DNA of 11,317 nucleotides from an uncultured Bacillota bacterium (GTDB lineage Bacteria; Bacillota_I; Bacilli_A; RFN20; CAG-449). Both the position numbers and the translations under genes were made by a program. Shown one piece after another: positions 1-6,899 of this stretch (position 1 is its first letter; each line of letters begins with the position of its first letter). The notes beneath the pieces were generated by a model that had not been told where the DNA came from, searched no databases, and worked only from the letters and a program-made list of their open reading frames with translations. The stretch lies in the NCBI GenBank assembly GCA_905204225.1, contig CAJKZK010000060.1, positions 1-11,317 on the forward strand. The letters are read 5' to 3'.

Positions 1-65
1 ATAGATTTCTAAGAGTTTAAATATTAATTTAATCTATTGATATAAAGATATTATATGATAAAATT

Positions 66-90
66 GGTTAGTGAAAGCTAACCTTTTTTT
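66..90 (+). terminator. Rho-independent terminator of an upstream gene
   Basis: GGTTAG (66-71) and CTAACC (78-83) form a 6-bp stem with a TGAAAG loop, followed directly by seven T residues (84-90). A-rich bases before the stem can pair with the T-tract and lengthen it. This is the classic intrinsic terminator layout. It lies 286 bp before the first gene in the window, so it most likely ends transcription coming from a gene left of the window. Confidence 0.75.
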
Positions 91-134
91 GCTTTCAAGT
101 AAAATGTATGTTTATAAAGATAATAATTTATTTG

Positions 135-150
135 TATCATTGCAATGATA
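135..150. repeat. Perfect 16-bp palindrome TATCATTGCAATGATA
   Basis: The 16 bases are identical to their reverse complement. The half-site ATCATT/AATGAT recalls the AT-rich half-sites bound by Fur-family regulators, but the arrangement is not the standard 7-1-7 Fur box, and AT-rich DNA produces such matches by chance. It lies about 225 bp upstream of the first gene, far from the promoter proposed at 312-340. It may be a regulator site or part of a second, unseen promoter region. Confidence 0.35.
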
Positions 151-284
151 TAAAAATATTATAATTGATTGATAATGTATTATTTATATTATTGTAAGAT
201 TATATTAATAATAAATTTTATTAAAATAAATGAAATTAAAGATAAAATTATCTGTTTAAAACCATGTAAGCAGTTACAAATTTA

Positions 285-308
285 AAAAGTTAGTCATTTA
301 TAACTTTT
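285..308. repeat. Inverted repeat AAAAGTTA / TAACTTTT
   Basis: Perfect 8-bp arms (285-292 and 301-308) flank an 8-base spacer. The right arm ends just before the proposed -35 box (312-317). It could be a second operator half-site pair, or a weak terminator for read-through from the left, though it is followed by only four T residues before a C. AT-rich arms make its significance uncertain. Confidence 0.35.
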
Positions 309-311
309 CTA

Positions 312-340
312 TTGAAATACAAGTTAGTTTAAACTAATAT
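312..340 (+). promoter_or_regulatory. Candidate sigma-70 promoter of the transporter operon
   Basis: TTGAAA (312-317; five of six bases match TTGACA) is followed after exactly 17 bp by TAATAT (335-340; four of six match TATAAT). The start of transcription would be near 347, giving a leader of about 30 bases that contains the GGAGAG ribosome site of the first gene. The region is AT-rich, so the boxes alone are weak evidence. The exact spacing, the position just before the first gene and the palindrome in the spacer strengthen the call. Confidence 0.5.
324..337. promoter_or_regulatory. Candidate metal-repressor operator (DtxR/MntR-like palindrome)
   Basis: TTAGTTTAAACTAA is a perfect 14-bp palindrome. 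It fills the second half of the spacer between the proposed -35 and -10 boxes and touches the -10, where a bound repressor would block RNA polymerase. The outer half-sites TTAG...CTAA match the pattern of DtxR/MntR/SirR-family operators of Firmicutes (for example TTAGGTTAACCTAA-type sites), with different central bases. Control by iron or manganese would fit a chelate importer. The regulator gene is not in the window, so the assignment is inference. Confidence 0.45.
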
Positions 341-375
341 ATTTATGCTGAGAAGCAAAATTGGAGAGAGAAAAA

Positions 376-1374
376 ATGAATTTTAATTTTAAAAAGGTAT
401 TATTTTTATTACCAATAATTATTTTGTCTTCATGTAATGAAGTGACATCTACATCTAATAATTCAACTAAATTAGATTTGCCTAAAATGCCTACTTTAGT
501 TGATAATCGTTCTAATGATAAAAAAATGAAAACTATTACTACTTTAAATGGTAATGAAGTAACTTATAATGCAAATACAAGAGACATTGTTGCTCTAGGA
601 TGCGCAGGTGATATTTTATCATTAGGTTTAAGACCACTTGCTGTTGATGGCAACACAAATAGTAATGGGTATGAAAATTATTTTTATGGTGTAGAAAAAT
701 TAAAAAATACTCAACCATTTGATCCAGAAGAAGTATTAAGTTATAAACCTGAATTGATTTTAACTTATGATACAATGGATCAAAAAGACATTACTAAATT
801 AGAGAAAATTGCACCAGTAATTCCAATTTATTTTAATACTTATGATTATGAAAAAAGAATTTCTTATTTAGGAAATATTTTTGATATGAAAGATAATAGT
901 GATATCCTTATTTCATTTTGTCATGAATTAGAAGAGAAAAGCTTAGCAAGTTTAGAAAAATTAGGCTTTAAAAATAAAACTGTAACTGTCTTTTCATATA
1001 TGAATGGAATTTGTATTCCACCTGATTTTAATGGGGCATTTGTTTTTAATCATATTCTATATGATGTATTAAATCTTAATAAAAATGAAAAAGTTGAACA
1101 ATATTTAAATAATCAAGCTCAACCTGCATATTCTCCTATTTCAAGTGAAAAATTAAAAGAATATGAAGGAGATATCAATATTTATGCTTCTATGGACGAA
1201 ACTGATAATTCTATTCCAGATGTAGTTAAAACTAATGAAGGTTGGAAGAGCCTTAAATGTGTTAAAGGAAATAAAGTTGGAGTAATTAATATTGTTTTAT
1301 TTTCTTTAAAAGATGTTTTATATATGGCTAATCAATATCAATCAATTTTTAATGCTATAGAAGTAACTTTATAA
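376..1374 (+). CDS. Iron-chelate/tetrapyrrole-type ABC transporter substrate-binding lipoprotein
   Basis: Extracellular receptor of the FecB/BtuF/FhuD class (periplasmic-binding-protein 2, TroA-like fold) that would deliver a metal chelate, heme or corrinoid to the permeases encoded next. I start it at ATG 376 (332 aa) because GGAGAG lies at 363-368; a TTG at 361 would put that ribosome site inside the gene. Residues 1-20 form a lipoprotein signal: Lys6-Lys7, a hydrophobic stretch, then lipobox LSSC with Cys20. The mature chain begins with a Ser/Thr/Asn-rich linker. The first lobe has family hallmarks: RDIVALGCAGDILSLGL (site discrimination by partner), then a conserved EEVLSYKPELILTYD segment and an IAPVIPIYF strand. 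Length is normal for the family. The next gene starts one base after the stop, so they are translationally linked. Ligand identity cannot be read from sequence. Confidence 0.9.
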   Translation: MNFNFKKVLFLLPIIILSSCNEVTSTSNNSTKLDLPKMPTLVDNRSNDKKMKTITTLNGNEVTYNANTRDIVALGCAGDILSLGLRPLAVDGNTNSNGYENYFYGVEKLKNTQPFDPEEVLSYKPELILTYDTMDQKDITKLEKIAPVIPIYFNTYDYEKRISYLGNIFDMKDNSDILISFCHELEEKSLASLEKLGFKNKTVTVFSYMNGICIPPDFNGAFVFNHILYDVLNLNKNEKVEQYLNNQAQPAYSPISSEKLKEYEGDINIYASMDETDNSIPDVVKTNEGWKSLKCVKGNKVGVINIVLFSLKDVLYMANQYQSIFNAIEVTL

Positions 1375-1375
1375 A

Positions 1376-2392
1376 ATGAAAAAATTAAATTCAAAATTAA
1401 AATTTATTATTTTAATGATAAGTGGTTTTATTGGCCTAATTACCATGTTTATACTTTCTTTATATTTTGGGGCAGAAAAAAGTATTACTTTTAATGATAT
1501 TTTAAATTCAATATTCCATTTTAATGATGATAATTTTAATGAAATTATTGTTAGAAATATTAGATTGCCGAGATTTATTGCAGATGTTTTAGTAGGTGCT
1601 TCACTTGCTATTGCTGGAGCATTAATGCAAGGTACAACTAAAAATCCAATGGCAGATTCAGGTATTATGGGTATTTCTTCTGGATCAGTATTTGGAGTAG
1701 TAATTATCATGATTTTCTTTCCAAATATTTCTCGCTTAGGAAGAATAGGTGTATCTTGTTTAGGGGCGGCTTTAGTAACATTTTTAATATATGGAATAGC
1801 TTTAATGAGTAAAAGAGGTATGACTCCTGATAGAATGGTTTTATCGGGCATGGCTATTTCAACTTTATTTTCTTCTGTTACTACTGCCATAGTTTTAAAA
1901 CAAGGTGCAAGTTCAGAAATGTTTAAATATATGGCTGGATCAAGTGCGAATACTATTTGGTTAGATATTGAATTAGCGTTACCATTTTTTATTGTTTGTT
2001 TTATTATTGGAATCATAATTTCAAGAAATTTAACTATTTTATCTTTAGGTGATGAAACTAGTACTTCTTTAGGTGTTAATGGTAAAGTTATTAAATTATT
2101 GTCTACAATTATTGTTTTAGTGTTATCGGCTATTGCAGTAGTTATTATAGGTCCAGTTTCTTATGTAGGATTAATGATTCCACATATTATTAGATATTTA
2201 GTAGGTAGTGATTATCGTTTTGTGATTCCAAGTTGTGGTTTATTAGGTGCATTATTTGTAACATTTGTTGATTTTTTAGCAAGAAATATTATGCCAGAAA
2301 TAGAATTGCCAATAGGTTTAATTATTACTTTAATTGGTGTACCATTCTTTATTTTTGTTTCAAGAAAAAAATCTATGGAGGACGCTTATTAA
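1376..2392 (+). CDS. FecCD-family ABC transporter permease, first subunit
   Basis: Inner-membrane permease of the BtuC/FecCD/FhuB family, which normally has about ten transmembrane helices; two such subunits form the channel for iron-siderophores, heme or cobalamin. The 338-aa length is typical. Visible hallmarks are RLPRF at 63-67, the GALMQG...NPMAD block at 81-94 followed by GIMGISSGS, GPVSYVGLMIPHIIR at about 259-273 (the loop that contacts the ATPase), and a C-terminal ELPIGLIITLIGVPFF segment. The N-terminus is Lys-rich followed by a hydrophobic helix. ATG 1376 follows the stop of the binding-protein gene by one base and has no strong ribosome site, suggesting translational coupling. 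It pairs with the following, divergent FecCD paralogue as a heterodimer (inference from order). Confidence 0.93.
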   Translation: MKKLNSKLKFIILMISGFIGLITMFILSLYFGAEKSITFNDILNSIFHFNDDNFNEIIVRNIRLPRFIADVLVGASLAIAGALMQGTTKNPMADSGIMGISSGSVFGVVIIMIFFPNISRLGRIGVSCLGAALVTFLIYGIALMSKRGMTPDRMVLSGMAISTLFSSVTTAIVLKQGASSEMFKYMAGSSANTIWLDIELALPFFIVCFIIGIIISRNLTILSLGDETSTSLGVNGKVIKLLSTIIVLVLSAIAVVIIGPVSYVGLMIPHIIRYLVGSDYRFVIPSCGLLGALFVTFVDFLARNIMPEIELPIGLIITLIGVPFFIFVSRKKSMEDAY

Positions 2393-2393
2393 T

Positions 2394-3422
2394 ATGAAAA
2401 AGCTTCTTCTAAAATATAAAAATTGTAATCCTTTAAAAAAGGGAATCATAATTAATATTTTATTATTTATATTATTAATTATTGTTTTTCTAATTGGTTG
2501 TAATGTTGGTCAATATAAAATATCAATTTTACAAGTTTTTGAAACATTATTTGGTGGTGGTGACAAATATTCAAAAATGACATTATTTGAATTTCGCTTA
2601 CCTAGATTATGTTTAGCTTTGTTAGTAGGAATTGGTATGGGAGTAGCAGGAGTAAGTATGCAAAATCTTCTTCATAATGATTTAGCTAGTCCTGGCACTC
2701 TTGGTGTATCTGATGGAAGTGGATTATTTGTTACTTTATATGTTGCTTTGTTTAAAACTACTTCTTCTTCACCTTTATTATTGCCACTTTTAGCTTTGGC
2801 AGGTGGATTATTATCTGCGATTATTATTTTCTTATTATCAATAAAAAAGAAAAGTAATATTGATCCAGTTAGGTTAATTATGACTGGAGTTAGTATGTCA
2901 GCATGTTATGGAGCTATTGGCACTATTATGATGTATGCACTTGATCAATCTCAACTTGAATTTTTACAAAGATGGCAATCTGGTGAATTATGGGGAACTG
3001 ATTGGAATTATATTTTAATTTTATTTATTTGGTTATTACTTTTTGGTGGAGTTATTTATTATAAAAGTCGTACTTTGAATGCAATAGAAATGGGTTATGA
3101 TATTGCAAAAGGAATTGGAGTAAATGTCAAAAAAGAATTTATTATTATTTCATTTTGTGCAGTAGCTATATCTTCAGCTTCGGTCGCATTTGGTGGTAAT
3201 TTCTTTTTCTTAGGTTTAATTGGCCCACATATTGCTAGAAAAATGGTTGGAACAGATAATAGAATTTTATTTCCTGCTAGTTCAATTATTTCTGCAATCT
3301 TAATTTTAGTTGCAGACATGTTAGTAATGGGAGTAGATTTCTTAATTAATATTCCTACTGGAATTTTAGTTTCAATTTTATCAGTACCATACTTTATATA
3401 TTTATTAATCAAGGAGGGCTAG
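2394..3422 (+). CDS. FecCD-family ABC transporter permease, second subunit
   Basis: Second membrane subunit of the importer, 342 aa from ATG 2394. I prefer this start to an in-frame ATG at 2334 because a GGAGGA ribosome site sits at 2377-2382, inside the longer reading, and because the 2334 start would overlap the preceding gene by 59 bases. Hallmarks are EFRLPRL at about 66-72, the GVSMQN...NDLASPG block (86-101; Asp96 where most relatives have Pro), GTLGVSDGSG, and GLIGPHIARKMVG from residue 274, the ATPase-contact loop. It ends with the usual IPTGILVSILSVPYFIYLL segment. Sequence is clearly diverged from the first permease, so this is a heterodimeric transporter rather than a recent duplication. 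The gene is one base from each neighbour on both sides. Confidence 0.93.
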   Translation: MKKLLLKYKNCNPLKKGIIINILLFILLIIVFLIGCNVGQYKISILQVFETLFGGGDKYSKMTLFEFRLPRLCLALLVGIGMGVAGVSMQNLLHNDLASPGTLGVSDGSGLFVTLYVALFKTTSSSPLLLPLLALAGGLLSAIIIFLLSIKKKSNIDPVRLIMTGVSMSACYGAIGTIMMYALDQSQLEFLQRWQSGELWGTDWNYILILFIWLLLFGGVIYYKSRTLNAIEMGYDIAKGIGVNVKKEFIIISFCAVAISSASVAFGGNFFFLGLIGPHIARKMVGTDNRILFPASSIISAILILVADMLVMGVDFLINIPTGILVSILSVPYFIYLLIKEG

Positions 3423-3423
3423 A

Positions 3424-4236
3424 ATGGAAAATATTATTAAAACAAAAAATTTAAAAATAGGTTATGATGGCTTAATTATTGTTCCTGAATTTAATTGTGA
3501 AATAAAAAAACATTGTATTACTTCTATTATTGGTCCTAATGGATGTGGTAAATCTACTGTTTTAAAAGCTATTGGTAGAATTATTCCTCATGAAGCAGGA
3601 ACAATCATTATTAATGATGTCGAAATGAAAAAATTAAAGACATTACAAATAGCTAAAATGATGGCAATTTTACCTCAATCACCAACTGCACCAAGTTCAA
3701 TTACTGTTTTTGATTTAGTGAGCTATGGGCGTTATCCTTATCAAAAAGGTTTAGGTAAATTATCTAAAGAAGATAAAGAAATTATTAATTGGGCTTTAAA
3801 AGCTACTCACATGGAAGAATATAAAAATAGAGCAATTTGTAATCTTTCAGGTGGTCAAAGACAAAGAGTCTGGATTGCTATGGCTTTGGCTCAACAAACA
3901 GAAATTATTTTATTAGATGAACCTACTACATATTTAGATTTAAATCATCAATTAGAAATTCTTGAATTGTTAAAAGAATTAAATCAAAAAAATAAAACAA
4001 CTATTGTTATGGTTTTACATGATTTAAATTTAGCAAGTAAATATTCTGATTATTTATTAGCGATGAAAGATGGTGAAATTGTTAAATATGGTACACCTAA
4101 AGAAGTTTTTAATAAAGAAATGTTAGAAAATTGTTTTCAAATAAATGGTGAAATCTTTATTGATAAAAAAAGTGATAAACCATTATGTGTTTCTTATGAA
4201 TTGTTAAGAAAGAAAGGTGATAATGATGAAAAATAA
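3424..4236 (+). CDS. Iron-chelate-type ABC transporter ATP-binding protein
   Basis: Cytoplasmic ATPase (FecE/FhuC/BtuD class), 270 aa, that powers the importer encoded just upstream. All nucleotide-binding elements are intact: Walker A GPNGCGKST at 37-45, Q-loop Gln85, the family-typical SYGRYPY at 100-106, signature LSGGQRQR at 141-148, Walker B IILLDEPT at 161-168 with catalytic Glu166, D-loop YLD at 170-172, and switch His199 in VLHDLNLASKY. A strong AAGGAGGG ribosome site (3411-3418) overlaps the end of the second permease gene. The 3' end overlaps the following lipoprotein gene by 11 bases, showing that the operon continues past the transporter. Confidence 0.95.
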   Translation: MENIIKTKNLKIGYDGLIIVPEFNCEIKKHCITSIIGPNGCGKSTVLKAIGRIIPHEAGTIIINDVEMKKLKTLQIAKMMAILPQSPTAPSSITVFDLVSYGRYPYQKGLGKLSKEDKEIINWALKATHMEEYKNRAICNLSGGQRQRVWIAMALAQQTEIILLDEPTTYLDLNHQLEILELLKELNQKNKTTIVMVLHDLNLASKYSDYLLAMKDGEIVKYGTPKEVFNKEMLENCFQINGEIFIDKKSDKPLCVSYELLRKKGDNDEK

Positions 4237-5593
4237 ATTTGTTATTATTTTAAGTGTTTTATTTGTTTGTTCATGTTCTAATCAAAAAATAAATAGTCAT
4301 ATTGAATATGAATTACCAAATATTAGTTATAATTCATTATTAAAAAATTTACCTGAAGTAAAAGATATTAATTCAATGCAAGATTTATCTAATTTTGTTG
4401 ATTATGTAATCTTTTATAGCACTAATGAAGATTTTGTTTATACTAATGTTACTGATGAATATAAAGAAGTTTTATTAAATGATTTAGAATATCAAATTAA
4501 ATGGGCCTGTCAATATGCTTCTATTGGTCATAATTTTGTTAAAGGATATGATGCTAGTAAATTAAATGATAATTTAATTGGTATCAGTGGTTATATTTCT
4601 AATTATGGTTTTAAATCTTATGAAGAAGAAGTTAATAATGTTGTTACATTTGAATATTATCAAGATGTTTTAAGTAAAAATAAATATCAAAATAAAGATG
4701 GAAATAAATTACCTTTATATCAAAATAATAATGGTTTTATAGAAGTAAATAATAGTGAACAATTATTTTATGCATGTATGAATAATTATTTTCCATATTG
4801 TAAAAAAGAAACTAAAGCTTATGAAATATTACAAAAAGCTATTGGTATTTTAAATAGGATTATTAAAGATAATATGACTGAACTTGAAAAATATATTGCA
4901 ATTTATCATTATATTCTTTCAGAAACTACTTATGATTATTATTCTTTTAAACAAAAAGATAGTAATCATCAAGATTATGCATGTTATTTTTTAGAAGGTG
5001 TATTTGATCATCATACTGCGGTGTGTGATGGCTTAACTAAAGCTGTTGTTTTATTATCAAGATTAGAAGGAATAGAAGCATATCATATTGGAGCGGTTTC
5101 TAAAATTGGTGGACATGCTTATTGTTATGTTAAAATTAATGATCAATATTATTTATCATGTCCTACTTCAGGATCAAATATCGAAACAAAAAATAATATT
5201 AAATATCATGTTCATAATAATTTGTTTTTGTTAACAAGTTATTATACTAGTTCAACAAGTTGGGAATATGATTCAGAAGCATTTCCTAATATTAAACAAG
5301 AAGTTATCAAAAGTGATCCATTTGATTATTATGATAATTATTATGTTAATATGGGACAAGATAAATATTCTTTACATATTAAAGATGTTTCTACTGGTAA
5401 TAAGATATTAAAATATGTAGAAAATATTGCTAAAGAAAATGATTTATGTTTACAAATTGAATTATTAGGTAGTTATGAAATTATGTCTAATATTTGGCAA
5501 AATTATATTAATAAATATAGTCTAAATATTGTTAATAATGGAATGTTTAAGAAAGAAAAAGCTTATACTTTTTTCTTTGATTATCGAAAATGA
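4226..5593 (+). CDS. Transglutaminase-like lipoprotein, first of a tandem pair
   Basis: Predicted surface lipoprotein, 455 aa from ATG 4226 (AAAGG just upstream; ATG 4223 and GTG 4217 are alternatives). A signal peptide ends in a lipobox around VCSC, lipidated Cys17. Residues about 30-200 have no family I recognise. Residues about 215-320 form a transglutaminase/protease-like core: a helix (EKYIAIYHYILSETTYDYYS), YFLEGVFDHHTAVCDGLTKA with nucleophile Cys267, GGHAYCYVKI with His297, then YYLSCPTSG. In this family the last motif usually carries the third catalytic residue, Asp, as in WYxxDxTW; here it aligns with Cys312. The enzyme may be a thiol hydrolase, a crosslinker or an inactive binding protein. 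It overlaps the ATPase gene by 11 bp and the paralogue downstream by ATGA, so it is co-expressed with the importer. No substrate can be inferred from sequence. Confidence 0.8.
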   Translation: MKNKFVIILSVLFVCSCSNQKINSHIEYELPNISYNSLLKNLPEVKDINSMQDLSNFVDYVIFYSTNEDFVYTNVTDEYKEVLLNDLEYQIKWACQYASIGHNFVKGYDASKLNDNLIGISGYISNYGFKSYEEEVNNVVTFEYYQDVLSKNKYQNKDGNKLPLYQNNNGFIEVNNSEQLFYACMNNYFPYCKKETKAYEILQKAIGILNRIIKDNMTELEKYIAIYHYILSETTYDYYSFKQKDSNHQDYACYFLEGVFDHHTAVCDGLTKAVVLLSRLEGIEAYHIGAVSKIGGHAYCYVKINDQYYLSCPTSGSNIETKNNIKYHVHNNLFLLTSYYTSSTSWEYDSEAFPNIKQEVIKSDPFDYYDNYYVNMGQDKYSLHIKDVSTGNKILKYVENIAKENDLCLQIELLGSYEIMSNIWQNYINKYSLNIVNNGMFKKEKAYTFFFDYRK

Positions 5594-6885
5594 AAAAATA
5601 TTTATTATTGATTAGTTTATTGTTGTGTTCTTGTAATAATGTCACTTCTTCTTTAAATAAAATTGATAAATTATATTTTGCTTCTAATTTAAAACAAGAA
5701 GATTTACCTAAACCAAATCAAACAATTTCTTCTTTAGAAGAATTTATTTATTCACTTGATTATTTAGCGTTTTATAAAATAGATAAAAAAGTATCATTTT
5801 ATATAAGTGAAGAATATGCAAAATCATTTTATAATATTTATCAAGAATTTTCTAAAGCACAAGAACAAGTTGTTATAGCGGATGTTTATCCGACATTTAT
5901 GGATTATAATTTATATGTTAATTATAAAATTATTACGTTGAATGTTGTAATACAGGATATTGCTATTAAAAGTAATGAAAAATTAGAAGCTCAAAATATA
6001 TATAAAATAGATTATAAAAAAGGCGATTATCAACATCAAATACCTTTAAATAGTTCTTCTTTAAAAGAAATAAATGTTGAAACAAGTCAACAATTATATT
6101 ATGTTATTGAAAATCATTATAAACCTCGTTTAAAAAAAGATTCAATAGCAGAAAAAATATATAAATCAGCGGAAAATATTTTAAATTCAATAATTAGTGA
6201 TGATATGAATGAATATCAAAAAGCTAAACAAATATATAATTATCTTTGTAGTGAAATCAGTTATGATTATATAACTAGTAATGAATCTACATATAATTTA
6301 AATGAAAATCAAGCTTATTTTTTAGAAGGTGTTTTTCTAAATCGTAATGCTGTTTGTGATGGTAAAAGTAAAGCTTATTCTTTACTTTGTAATATGGAAA
6401 ATATTGATAATGTTAGAGTTACTGCAATAAATGATAAATATCAAGGTCATGCTTATAATTATATAAAAATTGATAATAAATGGTATTTATCATGCACTAC
6501 TTTTGGTAGCCATAGAATGGAATTATTAGATAATAAATTCTATATTGTTCCTTCTATTAATATGTTTTTAGTTAATTATCAAACACCATATTTTACTTCT
6601 TGGGGATATGATTCAAATATGCACCAAGAAATAAAAGAAAAAATTGAAAAAGATAATTATTTTGATATTAAAGAAATAAATTCTATTAATGAATTTAATC
6701 AATTAATAAATAATTATCACTTAAGTTCACTTTCTAATATTGAAGTAGAATTTCAATATTTTAAAGATATTAATTTATTTAAAGAAGAGATAGAGAAAGA
6801 ATATTCTTCATATAATTTAGTTTTATTACAAAATTTACCTTATGAAAATAATTTTTATTCTTTTATCTTTCTTGATAACATTTAA
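5590..6885 (+). CDS. Transglutaminase-like lipoprotein, second of a tandem pair
   Basis: Paralogue of the preceding protein, 431 aa, starting in an ATGA overlap with its stop. The signal peptide (MKKYLLLISLLLCSC) has lipobox LCSC, lipidated Cys15. The N-terminal region matches the first copy in pattern: a Pro-rich opening, then a segment ending LDYLAFYK against VDYVIFYS. The core repeats the same layout: YFLEGVFLNRNAVCDGKSKA with Cys256, GHAYNYIKID with His287, and WYLSCTTFGS with Cys302 at the position normally held by the catalytic Asp. Spacings (31 and 15 residues) match the first copy (30 and 15). The pair probably arose by tandem duplication and then diverged strongly. Function on the cell surface, such as processing or gripping a protein that carries the imported ligand, is speculation. 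Confidence 0.8.
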   Translation: MKKYLLLISLLLCSCNNVTSSLNKIDKLYFASNLKQEDLPKPNQTISSLEEFIYSLDYLAFYKIDKKVSFYISEEYAKSFYNIYQEFSKAQEQVVIADVYPTFMDYNLYVNYKIITLNVVIQDIAIKSNEKLEAQNIYKIDYKKGDYQHQIPLNSSSLKEINVETSQQLYYVIENHYKPRLKKDSIAEKIYKSAENILNSIISDDMNEYQKAKQIYNYLCSEISYDYITSNESTYNLNENQAYFLEGVFLNRNAVCDGKSKAYSLLCNMENIDNVRVTAINDKYQGHAYNYIKIDNKWYLSCTTFGSHRMELLDNKFYIVPSINMFLVNYQTPYFTSWGYDSNMHQEIKEKIEKDNYFDIKEINSINEFNQLINNYHLSSLSNIEVEFQYFKDINLFKEEIEKEYSSYNLVLLQNLPYENNFYSFIFLDNI

Positions 6886-6899
6886 GGAGGTTTTAAAAA

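Larger units (their letters stand above)
1..375. other. Non-coding upstream region
   Basis: No convincing gene lies here; open frames are only about 10-15 codons and lack ribosome sites. The left part carries a rho-independent terminator (66-90), presumably of a plus-strand gene beyond the edge. The middle (about 91-280) is extremely AT-rich and contains one perfect 16-bp palindrome (135-150). The right part has an inverted repeat (285-308) and a sigma-70 type promoter with an embedded palindrome (312-340), followed by a short leader with a GGAGAG ribosome site at 363-368 for the first gene. I see no recognisable riboswitch fold. Confidence 0.7.

Noticed and set aside
348..354. CTGAGAA, reminiscent of a TPP riboswitch core
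   Set aside because: The other conserved TPP elements and pairing stems are absent and the leader is too short.
361..375. TTG start at 361 for the binding lipoprotein
   Set aside because: The GGAGAG ribosome site at 363-368 is properly spaced for ATG 376, and the shorter form gives a standard lipoprotein signal peptide.
539..775. Minus-strand open frame of 78 codons
   Set aside because: Antisense to the binding-lipoprotein gene, low-complexity translation and no ribosome site.
1369..2016. Long open frame of 215 codons on the minus strand
   Set aside because: It lies opposite the first FecCD permease, whose motifs are unmistakable; its translation has no recognisable domain and reflects codon bias of the real gene.
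2334..2393. Longer N-terminus for the second permease from ATG 2334
   Set aside because: It would overlap the first permease gene and bury the GGAGGA ribosome site at 2377-2382; the ATG at 2394 gives the usual family N-terminus.
3095..3412. Minus-strand open frame of 105 codons
   Set aside because: Antisense to the second FecCD permease; no independent evidence for expression or a domain.
5591..5593. TGA read as Trp (Mollicute code 4)
   Set aside because: TGA here ends the first transglutaminase-like gene exactly at the start of the next, another TGA ends the nifH-like gene, and Trp residues in conserved motifs are encoded by TGG.
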